Assembly: GCF_003858635.1 (NCBI RefSeq)
Contig: NZ_RQJO01000008.1
Span: 1,701,194 to 1,765,193, forward strand
Direction of reading: 5' to 3'
DNA from: Larkinella rosea
GTDB taxonomy: Bacteria > Bacteroidota > Bacteroidia > Cytophagales > Spirosomataceae
DNA length: 64,000 nt
Shown piece after piece: positions 35,875-44,080 of the stretch; positions within the stretch are counted from its first letter, which is position 1; every line of letters starts with the position of its first letter. The notes under the pieces are model-generated. The model saw only the letters and a list, made by a program, of their open reading frames with translations, was not told the origin of the DNA and did no database searches. The translations under genes and the position numbers were made by a program.

Positions 35875-35907
35875 CCCAAATCTGACGATTAATGCCCCAA
35901 ATCTGAC
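35875..35907 (+). promoter_or_regulatory. pair of 12-bp direct repeats, possible regulator site
   Basis: CCCAAATCTGAC occurs at 35875-35886 and again at 35896-35907, start to start 21 bases. Two helical turns is the spacing used by LytTR and similar dimeric regulators. The pair lies 200 bases before the GhoS-like gene. Confidence 0.4.
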
Positions 35908-36105
35908 AGCCCATTAATCCGTCATTATGCACTTTTGTTTTCTCCACACCATTCATTGAAAATTCTCCAATACCCGTTTGCAGAAAGTTCCCATTACGAC
36001 TTTTCGTACGGACGGAGTCGTTGTGGACATTCCAGGCAGATTTGGTTCAGGATTCACACGAAGAGAATCGGTTAGCACTATTTTTTGACTAAAACTCTAT
36101 CCAAT

Positions 36106-36390
36106 ATGCCCTCCTTTACAGTACGAATTGAATTACATGACGCCAGCCTTCAGGATTTCGAAAATCTTTACTCGGCGATGATAGACGAAGGTTTTACCGA
36201 CATCATTAAATCCGATACGGGAAAACAGTATCGAATGCTCCCGGCTGAATATGATTTTGACGGACACCTTACCTTAGAGCAGGTTCTGTACACAGCCAAA
36301 CAGGCCGCAGCAAAAACCGGAAAGAAATATGCCGTGTTCGTAGCCGAATCGAAAAGGCGAACGTGGGCTTATCTTGAGGAAGTCAAATAG
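36106..36390 (+). CDS. GhoS-like (DUF2622) small protein, 94 aa
   Basis: ATG 36106 starts PSFTVRIELHDASLQDFENL, which together with LPAEYDFDGHLTLEQVL and KTGKKYAVFVAESKRRTWAY matches my memory of the DUF2622/GhoS family. These are small ferredoxin-fold proteins, and E. coli GhoS is an endoribonuclease antitoxin that cuts the mRNA of the membrane toxin GhoT. No GhoT-like short membrane protein is encoded on either side; the downstream sequence is an SDR relic. So this is either an orphan antitoxin or a family member with another role. The family assignment needs a profile search. Confidence 0.6.
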   Translation: MPSFTVRIELHDASLQDFENLYSAMIDEGFTDIIKSDTGKQYRMLPAEYDFDGHLTLEQVLYTAKQAAAKTGKKYAVFVAESKRRTWAYLEEVK

Positions 36391-36429
36391 ATTTCTACCC
36401 AAGCTTCTTTTCAGGCTAAAGCTCGCTGA

Positions 36430-36664
36430 CTGGAGAAGATGATCAACGCACAAAGCAGCCAGTTGATGAATCGGTTTTGATCCGGCCAAAGTAGCTCAAT
36501 GCATTGGTGCGGTTGCCAGTGAAGCGAATCCTCCGTTGCGATTGCCCTTTATGCAGGCAACGATTGAAACGATGGAACACAAGATCGCATCCTACCAGCA
36601 AACCATTGCCAGCTGGGGTGAACAGGCCAGAAAGGTCTCGGTGGAAAAGCGGGATAACCCGTAA
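36430..36664 (+). pseudogene. C-terminal relic of a short-chain dehydrogenase
   Basis: From 36470 to TAA 36662-36664 the frame reads as the end of an SDR oxidoreductase: FDPAKVAQCIGAVASEANPP, then LRLPFMQATIETMEHKIASY and an ASWGEQARKVS tail. ANPPLRLP is the typical C-terminal motif of this group. Just upstream, 36430-36471 continues the similarity in another frame (LEKMINAQSSQLM), so there is at least one frameshift. The Rossmann fold with the cofactor site and the catalytic YxxxK are gone. It lies tail-to-tail with the ABC permease gene. Confidence 0.75.
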
Positions 36665-36671
36665 CATTTTA

Positions 36672-39065
36672 CTACTCATAGCCCAAAGCCTCGTGCGTCG
36701 TTAAGCGGTTGGCCCGGTGGGCGGGATACAGCGTTGCCAGAATGGAGCCTGTCACCAGGATTGTGAACCAAATAACGAGTCCTTTTTGCGATAGAACTAA
36801 TTGTAGGGGCGTGCGAAAAGCCAGATTTCCGATAAACCGCCCCAGGTACGTAGACAAGGCCAGTGACCCTAAAAAACCGGGCACCAGGCTGAACAGTCCG
36901 ATTGCCAGGCCTTCCAGCACAATCAGACTCTTTATCTTCTGCGGAGTGGCCCCAATGGCTCGCATGATTCCAATTTCGCGGGTTCGTTCCAACACGTTCA
37001 TGCTTAGGGTGGAAAGCAGCCCAATGCCCCCGACCAGGGCCATCAGCACCGCCATCGCGATCAGCGTGTTGACCAGCATGCGCAGGTGAGCGGCAATGGC
37101 ATTGCGGACGATCCAAACGGGAATACTGGCCCGCACGACTGTGTTTTCCCGTTCCAGCCGTTGTTCGATTTCCCGAATTTTAGGAAAAACCGCTTCCTGA
37201 CTTCGGTTCGCAAACCCAATCCGAAGCAGCGAGCCCCGGCCCGGAGTGGCGAGGAGCCGGTTGAACACCTCCAGCGAAACATAGGCCGTTGCGGGCGAAC
37301 CAACATCTTCCGTAAAGCCAACGACATGCCAGGAAGTCGGTTTTCCGGCCAGGGAGAGCGAAATTTCGTCACCGAGTTTGAGATCCTGGCTTCGCGCGCC
37401 CTGATTCAACACCACCTCCCGGCGGTTTGGATCGCTCAGCCAACGCCCTGCCGCCACTTTCGGCCGGAACACGCGGGTGGGAATGGGTAACGCCTGCATC
37501 GTAAAACTCCCGTGACCTTTGTCGGGATAGGTGCTGGAAATGGCATACGGCCCCGCTTTGTCCAGCGAAATGGCCATGGAGCTTCCGGTTTCGATGCGGT
37601 TTACCCCGGCCACCGATTTCAATTTGGCAATCAGCGGGTTGGTCAGGAGGGGCTCGTTCAATCGGATTTCAACGTCGTACAATCGTTGCGAATACATCTG
37701 GCTCAGATTCTCAAACCAGGCCTCCGACACATTCAGCGCCGTCATGAACATCGCTCCGCCAGCGGTCAAAAGCACCAGACTCAAGATAAGCCGGGCGCGT
37801 TGCCGAAAAGCATTGCGCAGTGATAAAGTCAACAGCTCGTTGCCAAATCGCATTCTTCCCATTTGCCCCGACGAAAACCCCGAATTACTCCCGGAGACTC
37901 CATAGTGATCCAGGGCGGTTTTGACCGAACGGCGACTGGCCCGGATCACCGGAAACGAAACCAGAAGCAGCGGAATGACTAAGCCCGTGCCGAGTTGGAG
38001 AAGAACCACCCAGGCCGGAATCGTTTGATCCATCAGCACCACATTGAGCAACTCGGCGGTTTTCGCGGACAACACCCAAGCTGCGTACCGACTCAGCGGA
38101 ATGCTGAACAGGAAGGCGACTCCGCAAAGCACCACGGTCATAACCAGATAAAGTCCGGCGATCTGGCGCGAAGTGGCTCCGACGGTTTTCATTACCCCGA
38201 TCTGGCGAACTTGTTTGACCATCAGCGTGGCCACCGAGGTAGCGACCAGAATGGCCCCCAGAATCAGCAGGAGGTAACTAAAAACCACCATGATTTCCAT
38301 GACGGCCTGCATTTGGCTCTGGTGCGGATGCTGGTTGGGCGGTGGCACCTGAATTTCATGAATCCGGTAGCCGTTGAGTTCCAGCCAGGTAGCGACGGTT
38401 TTGGCCTGAGCGGTTATCGATGCTCTCGAACGGGAATCGGCCACCTGGATTTTGAGCTGGTCAAACGCCTGGGTTTCGCCTAACCAGCGCAGGGTTTCCA
38501 GCGTAATATACCCGTAACCCGCCTGTTCCTGCCAGGCCGGAGCCAGACTTGGATCATGAACCGTTCCCGCAATTTGGACGGATTGTGCCTGACCATTCGT
38601 GGTTTTGATCAGGATGTCAGCGCCTTCCGTCGCGTCCATTACGCCGAGTGCCGTTCGCTCCACGAGCATGGTTCCGGGGAGCGGTTGTCGGCTTCCGGAG
38701 AGAGGAGTGAACTTGCTGATGCGGAGCCGGGTAAAATCATCGATGACGAACAGAAGGATCGGATACCATTTATCGTGAACCTTCATCCGGGCCAACAGGG
38801 TCGCACGCCGGTCGGCGTCCGTGATACCCGGCAATGTTTTCACCCGATCGACCAGCTCCCGGGAAATGCCGCCTTCCATTTCGATCGTCGCCGACGCGGG
38901 CCGTGTTTCCTGGTAATTTCGGGCTACTTCCCGGTTTAAAACCGCATACGCGCCCAGGGCGCAGCCAACCCCAAAAAGCCCAAGGGCCATTGCCAGCACC
39001 AGCATGGCATTCTTGAGATAATCCGACGTCAGGTCACGCAGGATTTTCCAGTATCTGATTTTCAT
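36672..39065 (-). CDS. FtsX-type ABC transporter permease, 797 aa
   Basis: The layout is that of long MacB/LolE-like permeases with two FtsX units. There is one N-terminal helix, a periplasmic domain (about residues 50-260), three helices with an FtsX core (VATSVATLMVKQVRQIGVMK), a fourth helix, a second periplasmic domain (about 440-665) and three final helices with a second core (TREIGIMRAIGATPQKI). It lies 4 bases after the ATPase gene. The pair should form a mechanotransmission-type transporter for lipoproteins, peptides or antimicrobials. No membrane-fusion protein gene is adjacent, so the MacA-like partner is missing or not needed. Confidence 0.92.
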   Translation of the reverse strand: MKIRYWKILRDLTSDYLKNAMLVLAMALGLFGVGCALGAYAVLNREVARNYQETRPASATIEMEGGISRELVDRVKTLPGITDADRRATLLARMKVHDKWYPILLFVIDDFTRLRISKFTPLSGSRQPLPGTMLVERTALGVMDATEGADILIKTTNGQAQSVQIAGTVHDPSLAPAWQEQAGYGYITLETLRWLGETQAFDQLKIQVADSRSRASITAQAKTVATWLELNGYRIHEIQVPPPNQHPHQSQMQAVMEIMVVFSYLLLILGAILVATSVATLMVKQVRQIGVMKTVGATSRQIAGLYLVMTVVLCGVAFLFSIPLSRYAAWVLSAKTAELLNVVLMDQTIPAWVVLLQLGTGLVIPLLLVSFPVIRASRRSVKTALDHYGVSGSNSGFSSGQMGRMRFGNELLTLSLRNAFRQRARLILSLVLLTAGGAMFMTALNVSEAWFENLSQMYSQRLYDVEIRLNEPLLTNPLIAKLKSVAGVNRIETGSSMAISLDKAGPYAISSTYPDKGHGSFTMQALPIPTRVFRPKVAAGRWLSDPNRREVVLNQGARSQDLKLGDEISLSLAGKPTSWHVVGFTEDVGSPATAYVSLEVFNRLLATPGRGSLLRIGFANRSQEAVFPKIREIEQRLERENTVVRASIPVWIVRNAIAAHLRMLVNTLIAMAVLMALVGGIGLLSTLSMNVLERTREIGIMRAIGATPQKIKSLIVLEGLAIGLFSLVPGFLGSLALSTYLGRFIGNLAFRTPLQLVLSQKGLVIWFTILVTGSILATLYPAHRANRLTTHEALGYE

Positions 39066-39069
39066 GCGA

Positions 39070-39768
39070 TTACGGGTTTACGGAGGTGGGGGTAACAATG
39101 GCTCCGTCCGAGAGCGTGATGGTGTTTTCAAACCAGACAACAAACTCCTTTTCGTGCGTCACCACAATCACGGTTTTTCCGGCCCGGGCCAGCGTCGTAA
39201 ATAAGTGAAAAATGGCGTGGGCGGTTTGGGAGTCCAGGTTGCCGGTCGGTTCGTCCGCCACCAGAATGGCGGGATCGTTGGCCAGCGCCCGCGCAATGGC
39301 CGCCCGCTGTTGTTGCCCGCCCGACAAAGCCGCCGGAAATTTATCGGCCTGTTCGCGAATGGCCACCTGATCCAGCAAGTGAAGCGCCCGTTCCTTCCGA
39401 TCCCGTTTCGGATACGTGTTGCAGAAATCCATCGGAAGCATCACATTCTCCAGAATGGTCAGGGTCGGCAATAGTTGGAAGAATTGAAAAACCACTCCCA
39501 CATTTCGGCCCCGCCAGGAAGCCAGAGCACTTTCGGAAAGTTGGTCAATGCGAATGCCGTTCACCGCCACGCGGCCTTCGGACGGTTTATCGATGCCCGT
39601 GATGAGGTTGAGCAACGTCGATTTGCCGCTACCGGATTTTCCGGTTACGGCCACCAACTGCCCGGTTGGGATCGAAAGAGTAACTTGCCTGAGGGCCTGA
39701 AACAGACCGGAAGCGACCGGATAAACTTTGGTGACATTCGTTAGTTCGATGGCGATGGACTTTTGCAC
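39070..39768 (-). CDS. ABC transporter ATP-binding protein (MacB/LolD type), 232 aa
   Basis: All ATPase motifs are present: Walker A in [16 protein letters not shown], signature [15 protein letters not shown], Walker B with the catalytic glutamate in [12 protein letters not shown], and the switch histidine in [10 protein letters not shown]. The DEPTGNLDS end of Walker B is typical of the LolD/MacB family. The start is GTG 39768. It energises the permease encoded 4 bases downstream. Upstream, 72 bases away, is the AraC-type regulator on the same strand, which may control the pair. Confidence 0.95.
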   Translation of the reverse strand: MQKSIAIELTNVTKVYPVASGLFQALRQVTLSIPTGQLVAVTGKSGSGKSTLLNLITGIDKPSEGRVAVNGIRIDQLSESALASWRGRNVGVVFQFFQLLPTLTILENVMLPMDFCNTYPKRDRKERALHLLDQVAIREQADKFPAALSGGQQQRAAIARALANDPAILVADEPTGNLDSQTAHAIFHLFTTLARAGKTVIVVTHEKEFVVWFENTITLSDGAIVTPTSVNP

Positions 39769-39840
39769 GGTTTTGCTTTTTTAGGGCAATAGTCGTACAC
39801 GGCAGCCTGCGAATCGTCCGAATACATCCCGTTGGACGCC

Positions 39841-40971
39841 TTATTTGGATACCGTTTGCAAATACTCGCTGGGGGTTAAACCGGTGAAGCGTTTGAAGAT
39901 CAGGTTGAAGGTCGATTTGGACTTGAATCCGGCTTCCAGCGCGAGGCCCAGCAGGTTGAAATGACGCATGGACGGGTCGTTCATAAACCGCTTCACCTGC
40001 TCGACGCGGTACCGATTGACAAAATTGTAGAAGTTGTCGCCGACGCCTTCATTGATGAGTTGGGAGAGAAAACTCCGGCTCAGCTGGAGTTGTTTGGCCA
40101 GACTGCTCAGCGTCAGTTCGGGATCGAGGTACGGTTTTTCCTCCTCCATATACCGGAGAAGCCGATCGATCACCTGCGGATCAGCTTCCCGGTTTTCGGT
40201 TTCCGGGACAGCCGTTGCCGGTTCCGCTGGCGGCTGAATAATCCGGATTTGAAAAATCTGTTTTTGAAGAATACCCTTGTAGCCGAGGGCAAAAATGGAA
40301 AGCGAAAAAATCACCGCAATGGCGCGGGCCGACCAGCTCATGTCGCCGTGGTGGATGACGTTGAGCAGCAAAAGCAGGAAAAACAGCATGATCCCCAGAA
40401 AAACACCCAGAAAAAACCGGACCCAGCTCAGGTTGATATTTTCTGTATTCGACACTTCCTGTTCAATGAATTTCTGGTAGGTGAGCCACTTTTTCTGAAT
40501 AAAAACCAGATAACCGGTCGATTGCAGCACGACCACCACCCAGAACGGGATCGATTTCCAGCCCCGGTGAGCCGCCAGATACTGAATCAACGGGCTTTCC
40601 GCCGGGAAACTTTTCAGCAAGAGCGAGAAGAAAATGGCGAAAAGAAACGGCACAAAATGCAGCAGTACGAAAAACGAAAACCGCACCGGCTGGCCCATCA
40701 CTTCCCGAAAATAGAACCACAATAAGGGCGCAATGAGCAGAAAAACCGGGTCGCCCAGCGTGTAGGACGGGATGGAAAAATGGTGCACCAGCCGGGCCAT
40801 AAACGTACTGTGGAAGATGCTGAAGGACATCGCCAGCAACAGCACCGAGAGAAACCAGTTGGCGCGACTCTTCCGGACGCTCCGGTTGTTGAGGAGCAGG
40901 GTTACAAATACACCCTGAACAATGCCGGCATAAATGACAATCAGGGAAAGCTGTTCGAGTACGATCGACAA
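39841..40971 (-). CDS. membrane-anchored AraC-family regulator, 376 aa
   Basis: The N-terminal half has about seven membrane helices (LIVIYAGIVQGVFVTLLL, PVFLLIAPLLWFYF, FFVLLHFVPFLFAIFF and others). The C-terminal 100 residues are an AraC helix-turn-helix pair (SLAKQLQLSRSFLSQLIN and LALEAGFKSKSTFNLIFKR). Such proteins sense a signal in the membrane and act directly on DNA. The frame is open to 41046, but no ATG is available. I prefer TTG 40971, since it starts just before the first helix and a TATCTTTA box lies upstream at about 41010. It probably regulates the adjacent ABC exporter genes. Confidence 0.85.
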   Translation of the reverse strand: MSIVLEQLSLIVIYAGIVQGVFVTLLLNNRSVRKSRANWFLSVLLLAMSFSIFHSTFMARLVHHFSIPSYTLGDPVFLLIAPLLWFYFREVMGQPVRFSFFVLLHFVPFLFAIFFSLLLKSFPAESPLIQYLAAHRGWKSIPFWVVVVLQSTGYLVFIQKKWLTYQKFIEQEVSNTENINLSWVRFFLGVFLGIMLFFLLLLLNVIHHGDMSWSARAIAVIFSLSIFALGYKGILQKQIFQIRIIQPPAEPATAVPETENREADPQVIDRLLRYMEEEKPYLDPELTLSSLAKQLQLSRSFLSQLINEGVGDNFYNFVNRYRVEQVKRFMNDPSMRHFNLLGLALEAGFKSKSTFNLIFKRFTGLTPSEYLQTVSK

Positions 40972-41082
40972 AATACGGAATGATAGAATGGTAGGCGTTA
41001 TCTGAAAACCGTAAAGATAAACCCTTCGCCCAGCGGTTTCGTCCAACTGGATTTGGCCGGACGAACTATTTCCTGATTCAGT

Positions 41083-42411
41083 TTATTCAATCATCCTGGA
41101 ATTGATCCGCACATTTTTGAGCACAAACCCCTTGACAACGGTTTTGTCGATTGCCGGATTTTTGCTTTTCACGGTAAAGTTCTCAAAGGTAAAATCGGCC
41201 AGTTTGTCGCGTTCGGAAACGGCGACATCGAAGAACGTATCACATTCCAGTTCAATATTTTTCAGCACCACGTGATTCGCGAACGAAAGCGGCTGGTCCC
41301 TACGCCCTTGTAAGTCGTAAAACTGGGTCCAGGGTTTGGCATACAGCAGGCTGTGGGCCTGGCCTTTGATGTTTTCGACGGTGATGTATTCGTACAGTTG
41401 GGGCGTATCGGGCCGCATCTTGAGCCACAACACCCGGCTGGCTTCGCTGACGTGGCAATTTCGCATCACAATGTTTCGGTTATGAATCGCTTCACTTCCG
41501 CAGGTCAGCGCCGAGTGGCAAAAACCGAACTCGCAGTCTTCGATGAGAATATTGGTGTTGGCGCCGTTGCTGGGTACGCGGTCGGCCCAGGGGCCCTTGC
41601 CGCCTTTCAGGGCAATCGCGTCATCATTGACCGACAGGTAGCAGCCTTTAATCAGTACGTTGGTGCAGGCATCGATGTCGATGGCATCCGTGCTGGGCGC
41701 TTTCACGGGTTTATAAGGCGAAAAAATGTGTGCATTCAGCACTTTTACGTTCTGGCACTGGTAGTAATGGCTCGTCCAGAAACCGGCATTGTGCAGCTTG
41801 ACATCTTCCACCTGAACGTTGTTGCATTTCCAGATAAAGACTAAGCGGGGCCGGGAAACCTCCAGATTCGTGCAGTTGGGGTTTTCTTTCCGGCGGGCCC
41901 AAAACGCTTCCCAGAAACGGAGGCCGTTGCCGTCAATCGTCCCTTTTCCCGAGATCGTAAAACCGTCGACCTGGTAGGCATTGACCAGCGCCGAAAAGTA
42001 GTCCAGACTCTGACCTTCCATCCGCGACGGTAATTTGGGGTAGTCGGCGATGTTGTCGGAACCTTTCAGAACGGCACCATCCGCCAGGTGCAAATGGGTT
42101 TTGGGTTTAAAAAATAAACCACCACTCCTGAACGTCCCTTTCGGGATAATGACCACGCCCCCGCCTTTCCCGGCGGCTACATCGATGACCCTCTGAATCG
42201 CATCGGTCTGCACGAGACTACTGTCTGTTTTTACACCAAAATCGGTAATCACGTATCTTTTTCCGAGTTGGGCCAGGTTTACTTTCCGGATGGTTGTAAA
42301 CCAACTGCTGATCGGACTTCCATCCGGGAAAGTCGTCTTTAACGCGTTTTGTGCAATACCGGGTGCGGTGAGGGCCACCATACACACCAGGGCAATTTGT
42401 ACTGTTTTCAT
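41083..42411 (-). CDS. GH28-family (polygalacturonase-like) exported protein, 442 aa
   Basis: A signal peptide (QIALVCMVALTAPGIAQ) precedes a right-handed beta-helix of the GH28 type. The sequence VITDFGVKTDSS opens the helix. The catalytic region is recognisable but drifted: STDAIDID where NTDG is usual, NDDAIALKGG with both aspartates kept, FCHSALTCGSE for the GHG segment, and WLKMRPDT for the RIK segment. Substrates may be pectic or other uronic polymers, but the altered motifs argue for a specialised enzyme. No SusCD pair stands nearby; only a barrel-receptor relic lies at 43626-43972. Confidence 0.85.
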   Translation of the reverse strand: MKTVQIALVCMVALTAPGIAQNALKTTFPDGSPISSWFTTIRKVNLAQLGKRYVITDFGVKTDSSLVQTDAIQRVIDVAAGKGGGVVIIPKGTFRSGGLFFKPKTHLHLADGAVLKGSDNIADYPKLPSRMEGQSLDYFSALVNAYQVDGFTISGKGTIDGNGLRFWEAFWARRKENPNCTNLEVSRPRLVFIWKCNNVQVEDVKLHNAGFWTSHYYQCQNVKVLNAHIFSPYKPVKAPSTDAIDIDACTNVLIKGCYLSVNDDAIALKGGKGPWADRVPSNGANTNILIEDCEFGFCHSALTCGSEAIHNRNIVMRNCHVSEASRVLWLKMRPDTPQLYEYITVENIKGQAHSLLYAKPWTQFYDLQGRRDQPLSFANHVVLKNIELECDTFFDVAVSERDKLADFTFENFTVKSKNPAIDKTVVKGFVLKNVRINSRMIE

Positions 42412-42715
42412 GCCGACAACGTTTACTCACCGAATTTGCCAGTTAAGCCAACAAGATGCCTACTTCTACTGGTTGATCATTCTTTCCGTTTTCCCTTCAA
42501 TGGCTGACTGGCAGATCTGGAGCCGACTGATTTTGAAGCACTTTTCACGAGCTATCCGTTTAAACCAAAAGACTTTATTCAAATTATTTTAAAAATTCAG
42601 CTAAAATAGTGTATTTAAACCTGTCGAAATTTCAAATCAAAAAAGGCCCGGTTGGACTTGCGATAGGAATGCCGCAGAACCATTACCCTGCTTATTGTTA
42701 CCCGAACGGATTACC
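42412..42715. other. intergenic region between divergent GH28 and PIG-L genes
   Basis: About 300 bases with no reading frame of interest. Its middle part is AT-rich (around 42570-42640), as expected for two divergent promoters. I cannot place either promoter with confidence. Confidence 0.5.
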
Positions 42716-43603
42716 ATGAAGATACGATTTACCCTGCTGCTGGCTCTCTACCTGGGAACTGCCTTCGCGTTTGCGCAAACGCCAGCCACGCCATTGCGGA
42801 TCATTGTTTTTGGCGCCCATCCCGACGATTGCGACCTGGGCGCGGGCGGAGTGGCTTCCATTTACAGCTCAATGGGTCACCAGGTGAAGTTTGTCTCGAT
42901 GACCAACGGGGACGCCGGGCATCAGGACATGGGTGGGGGAGAACTGGCCAAACGGCGGTACAAGGAAACCCAGGAAGTAGCCAAACGACTGGGCATTACC
43001 TACGACGTGCTGGACAATCACGACGGAGAACTAATGCCCACGCTGGAAAACCGGCTGGCGGTTATTCGCAAAATCCGGGAATGGAAAGCGGATCTGGTGA
43101 TTGCGCCCCGGACCAACGATTACCACCCGGACCACCGAAACACGGGCATTGTGGTGCAGGATGCCGCCTACCTGGTCATCGTGCCCAACATTCTGAGCAG
43201 TGTGCCGCCACTCACCAAGAACCCGGTTTTCCTCTATTTCCGCGACGGTTTTCAGCGCCCGAATCCATTCCGGCCCGACATTGCCATCGATATCACCGAA
43301 ACCCTGGCGAAAAAAGTTGAGGGACTGGATGCGCACATCTCCCAATTCTATGAATGGTTGCCCTGGACCCGGCAGGATCTGGATAACGTGCCCAAAGGCC
43401 TCGTGGAGCGAAAAAAATGGTTGCAGACCGCGATGGAAAAACGTTATTCGCCGACCCCCGAAATCAAAGTTTCCGTCGAAAAATGGTACGGCCCCGAAAA
43501 GGCGGCAAAGGTCAAATGGGTGGAAGTCTTCGAAATTTGCGAATATGGAAAGCAGCCCGGACCGGACGAGATCAAGCGTCTTTTTCCGATGTTACCGCGC
43601 TGA
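42716..43603 (+). CDS. PIG-L family deacetylase, exported, 295 aa
   Basis: ATG 42716 gives a signal peptide (FTLLLALYLGTAFAFAQ). The PIG-L/LmbE zinc motif is intact: FGAHPDDCDLGAGG and, 100 residues on, NDYHPDHRNTG. These enzymes remove N-acetyl groups from GlcNAc-containing glycans or small conjugates. Export and the neighbouring GH28 and Gfo/Idh/MocA genes suggest a role in carbohydrate breakdown. No in-line partner is seen, since the next 477 bases contain only a pseudogene on the other strand. Confidence 0.92.
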   Translation: MKIRFTLLLALYLGTAFAFAQTPATPLRIIVFGAHPDDCDLGAGGVASIYSSMGHQVKFVSMTNGDAGHQDMGGGELAKRRYKETQEVAKRLGITYDVLDNHDGELMPTLENRLAVIRKIREWKADLVIAPRTNDYHPDHRNTGIVVQDAAYLVIVPNILSSVPPLTKNPVFLYFRDGFQRPNPFRPDIAIDITETLAKKVEGLDAHISQFYEWLPWTRQDLDNVPKGLVERKKWLQTAMEKRYSPTPEIKVSVEKWYGPEKAAKVKWVEVFEICEYGKQPGPDEIKRLFPMLPR

Positions 43604-43625
43604 TTTATAAAAAGTTAATGGGCTG

Positions 43626-43972
43626 TCAAAGGGCTCCCAGCGTGTTGAAAAGACCGCTGGCATTGACGAAGATTTTTCCCTTCGGAAATTGCTTTTTGAC
43701 TCCGAAATCCACCGAAAACCGGGAGCCGATTTTCCCCTGCGGAATCAGATCCGGTGCCGCATACTCGGCCTCAGCTGCATGTCCGGTTACTTACGCAATT
43801 TCAGCACACCGTTCCGTTTCGCATTCCCCGAAGTCAGCGTTTCTTTGGCAGCCGAATACACCGTCGGAACCGGGTACCGGTTTTCGACCGTAAACGCATT
43901 AATGGTATTTCGGTACACCGACGCGTCGGTTTTGAACAATGTCATATCTTTTACTACCGGAATTTTCAGTGG
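43626..43972 (-). pseudogene. C-terminal relic of a TonB-dependent barrel receptor
   Basis: The minus strand carries two adjoining stretches in different frames. The first (43972 to about 43795) contains VYRNTINAFTVENRYPVPT and TVYSAAKETLTSGNAK. The second (about 43790 to the stop at 43626-43628) contains APDLIPQGKIGSRFSVDF and GVKKQFPKGKIFVNASGLF. These are strands of the OMP_b-brl group of Bacteroidota receptors (AFTV.N.YPVPT and APD.IPQGKIGSRFS are recurrent there). The rest of the gene is gone and a frameshift or deletion separates the pieces. This suggests a lost uptake locus beside GH28 and PIG-L. Confidence 0.7.
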
Positions 43973-44080
43973 TTAGCATGGCCGTTCCGGCAGACCAAAT
44001 CCTCATTTTTAAGCCCGGTTTTAATCCGGACGGCGGCTCGTTGAGTTAAAAGAGAATCGTTTCATTAAGTCTCTTATTTC

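Larger units (their letters stand above)
35210..36105. other. long non-coding region after the sigma factor gene
   Basis: About 900 bases without a convincing gene. It holds a terminator at 35402-35433, a pair of 12-bp direct repeats at 35875-35907, and five or so dispersed CGGTTTT/AAAACCG heptamers. Two open frames at 35519-35775 lack start context and protein-like composition. The part before the terminator could be a 3' untranslated tail or a small RNA. Confidence 0.55.

Noticed and set aside
43417..44044. plus-strand open frames after the PIG-L gene
   Set aside because: They are shadows of the TonB-receptor relic on the other strand, which reads as a known barrel family.
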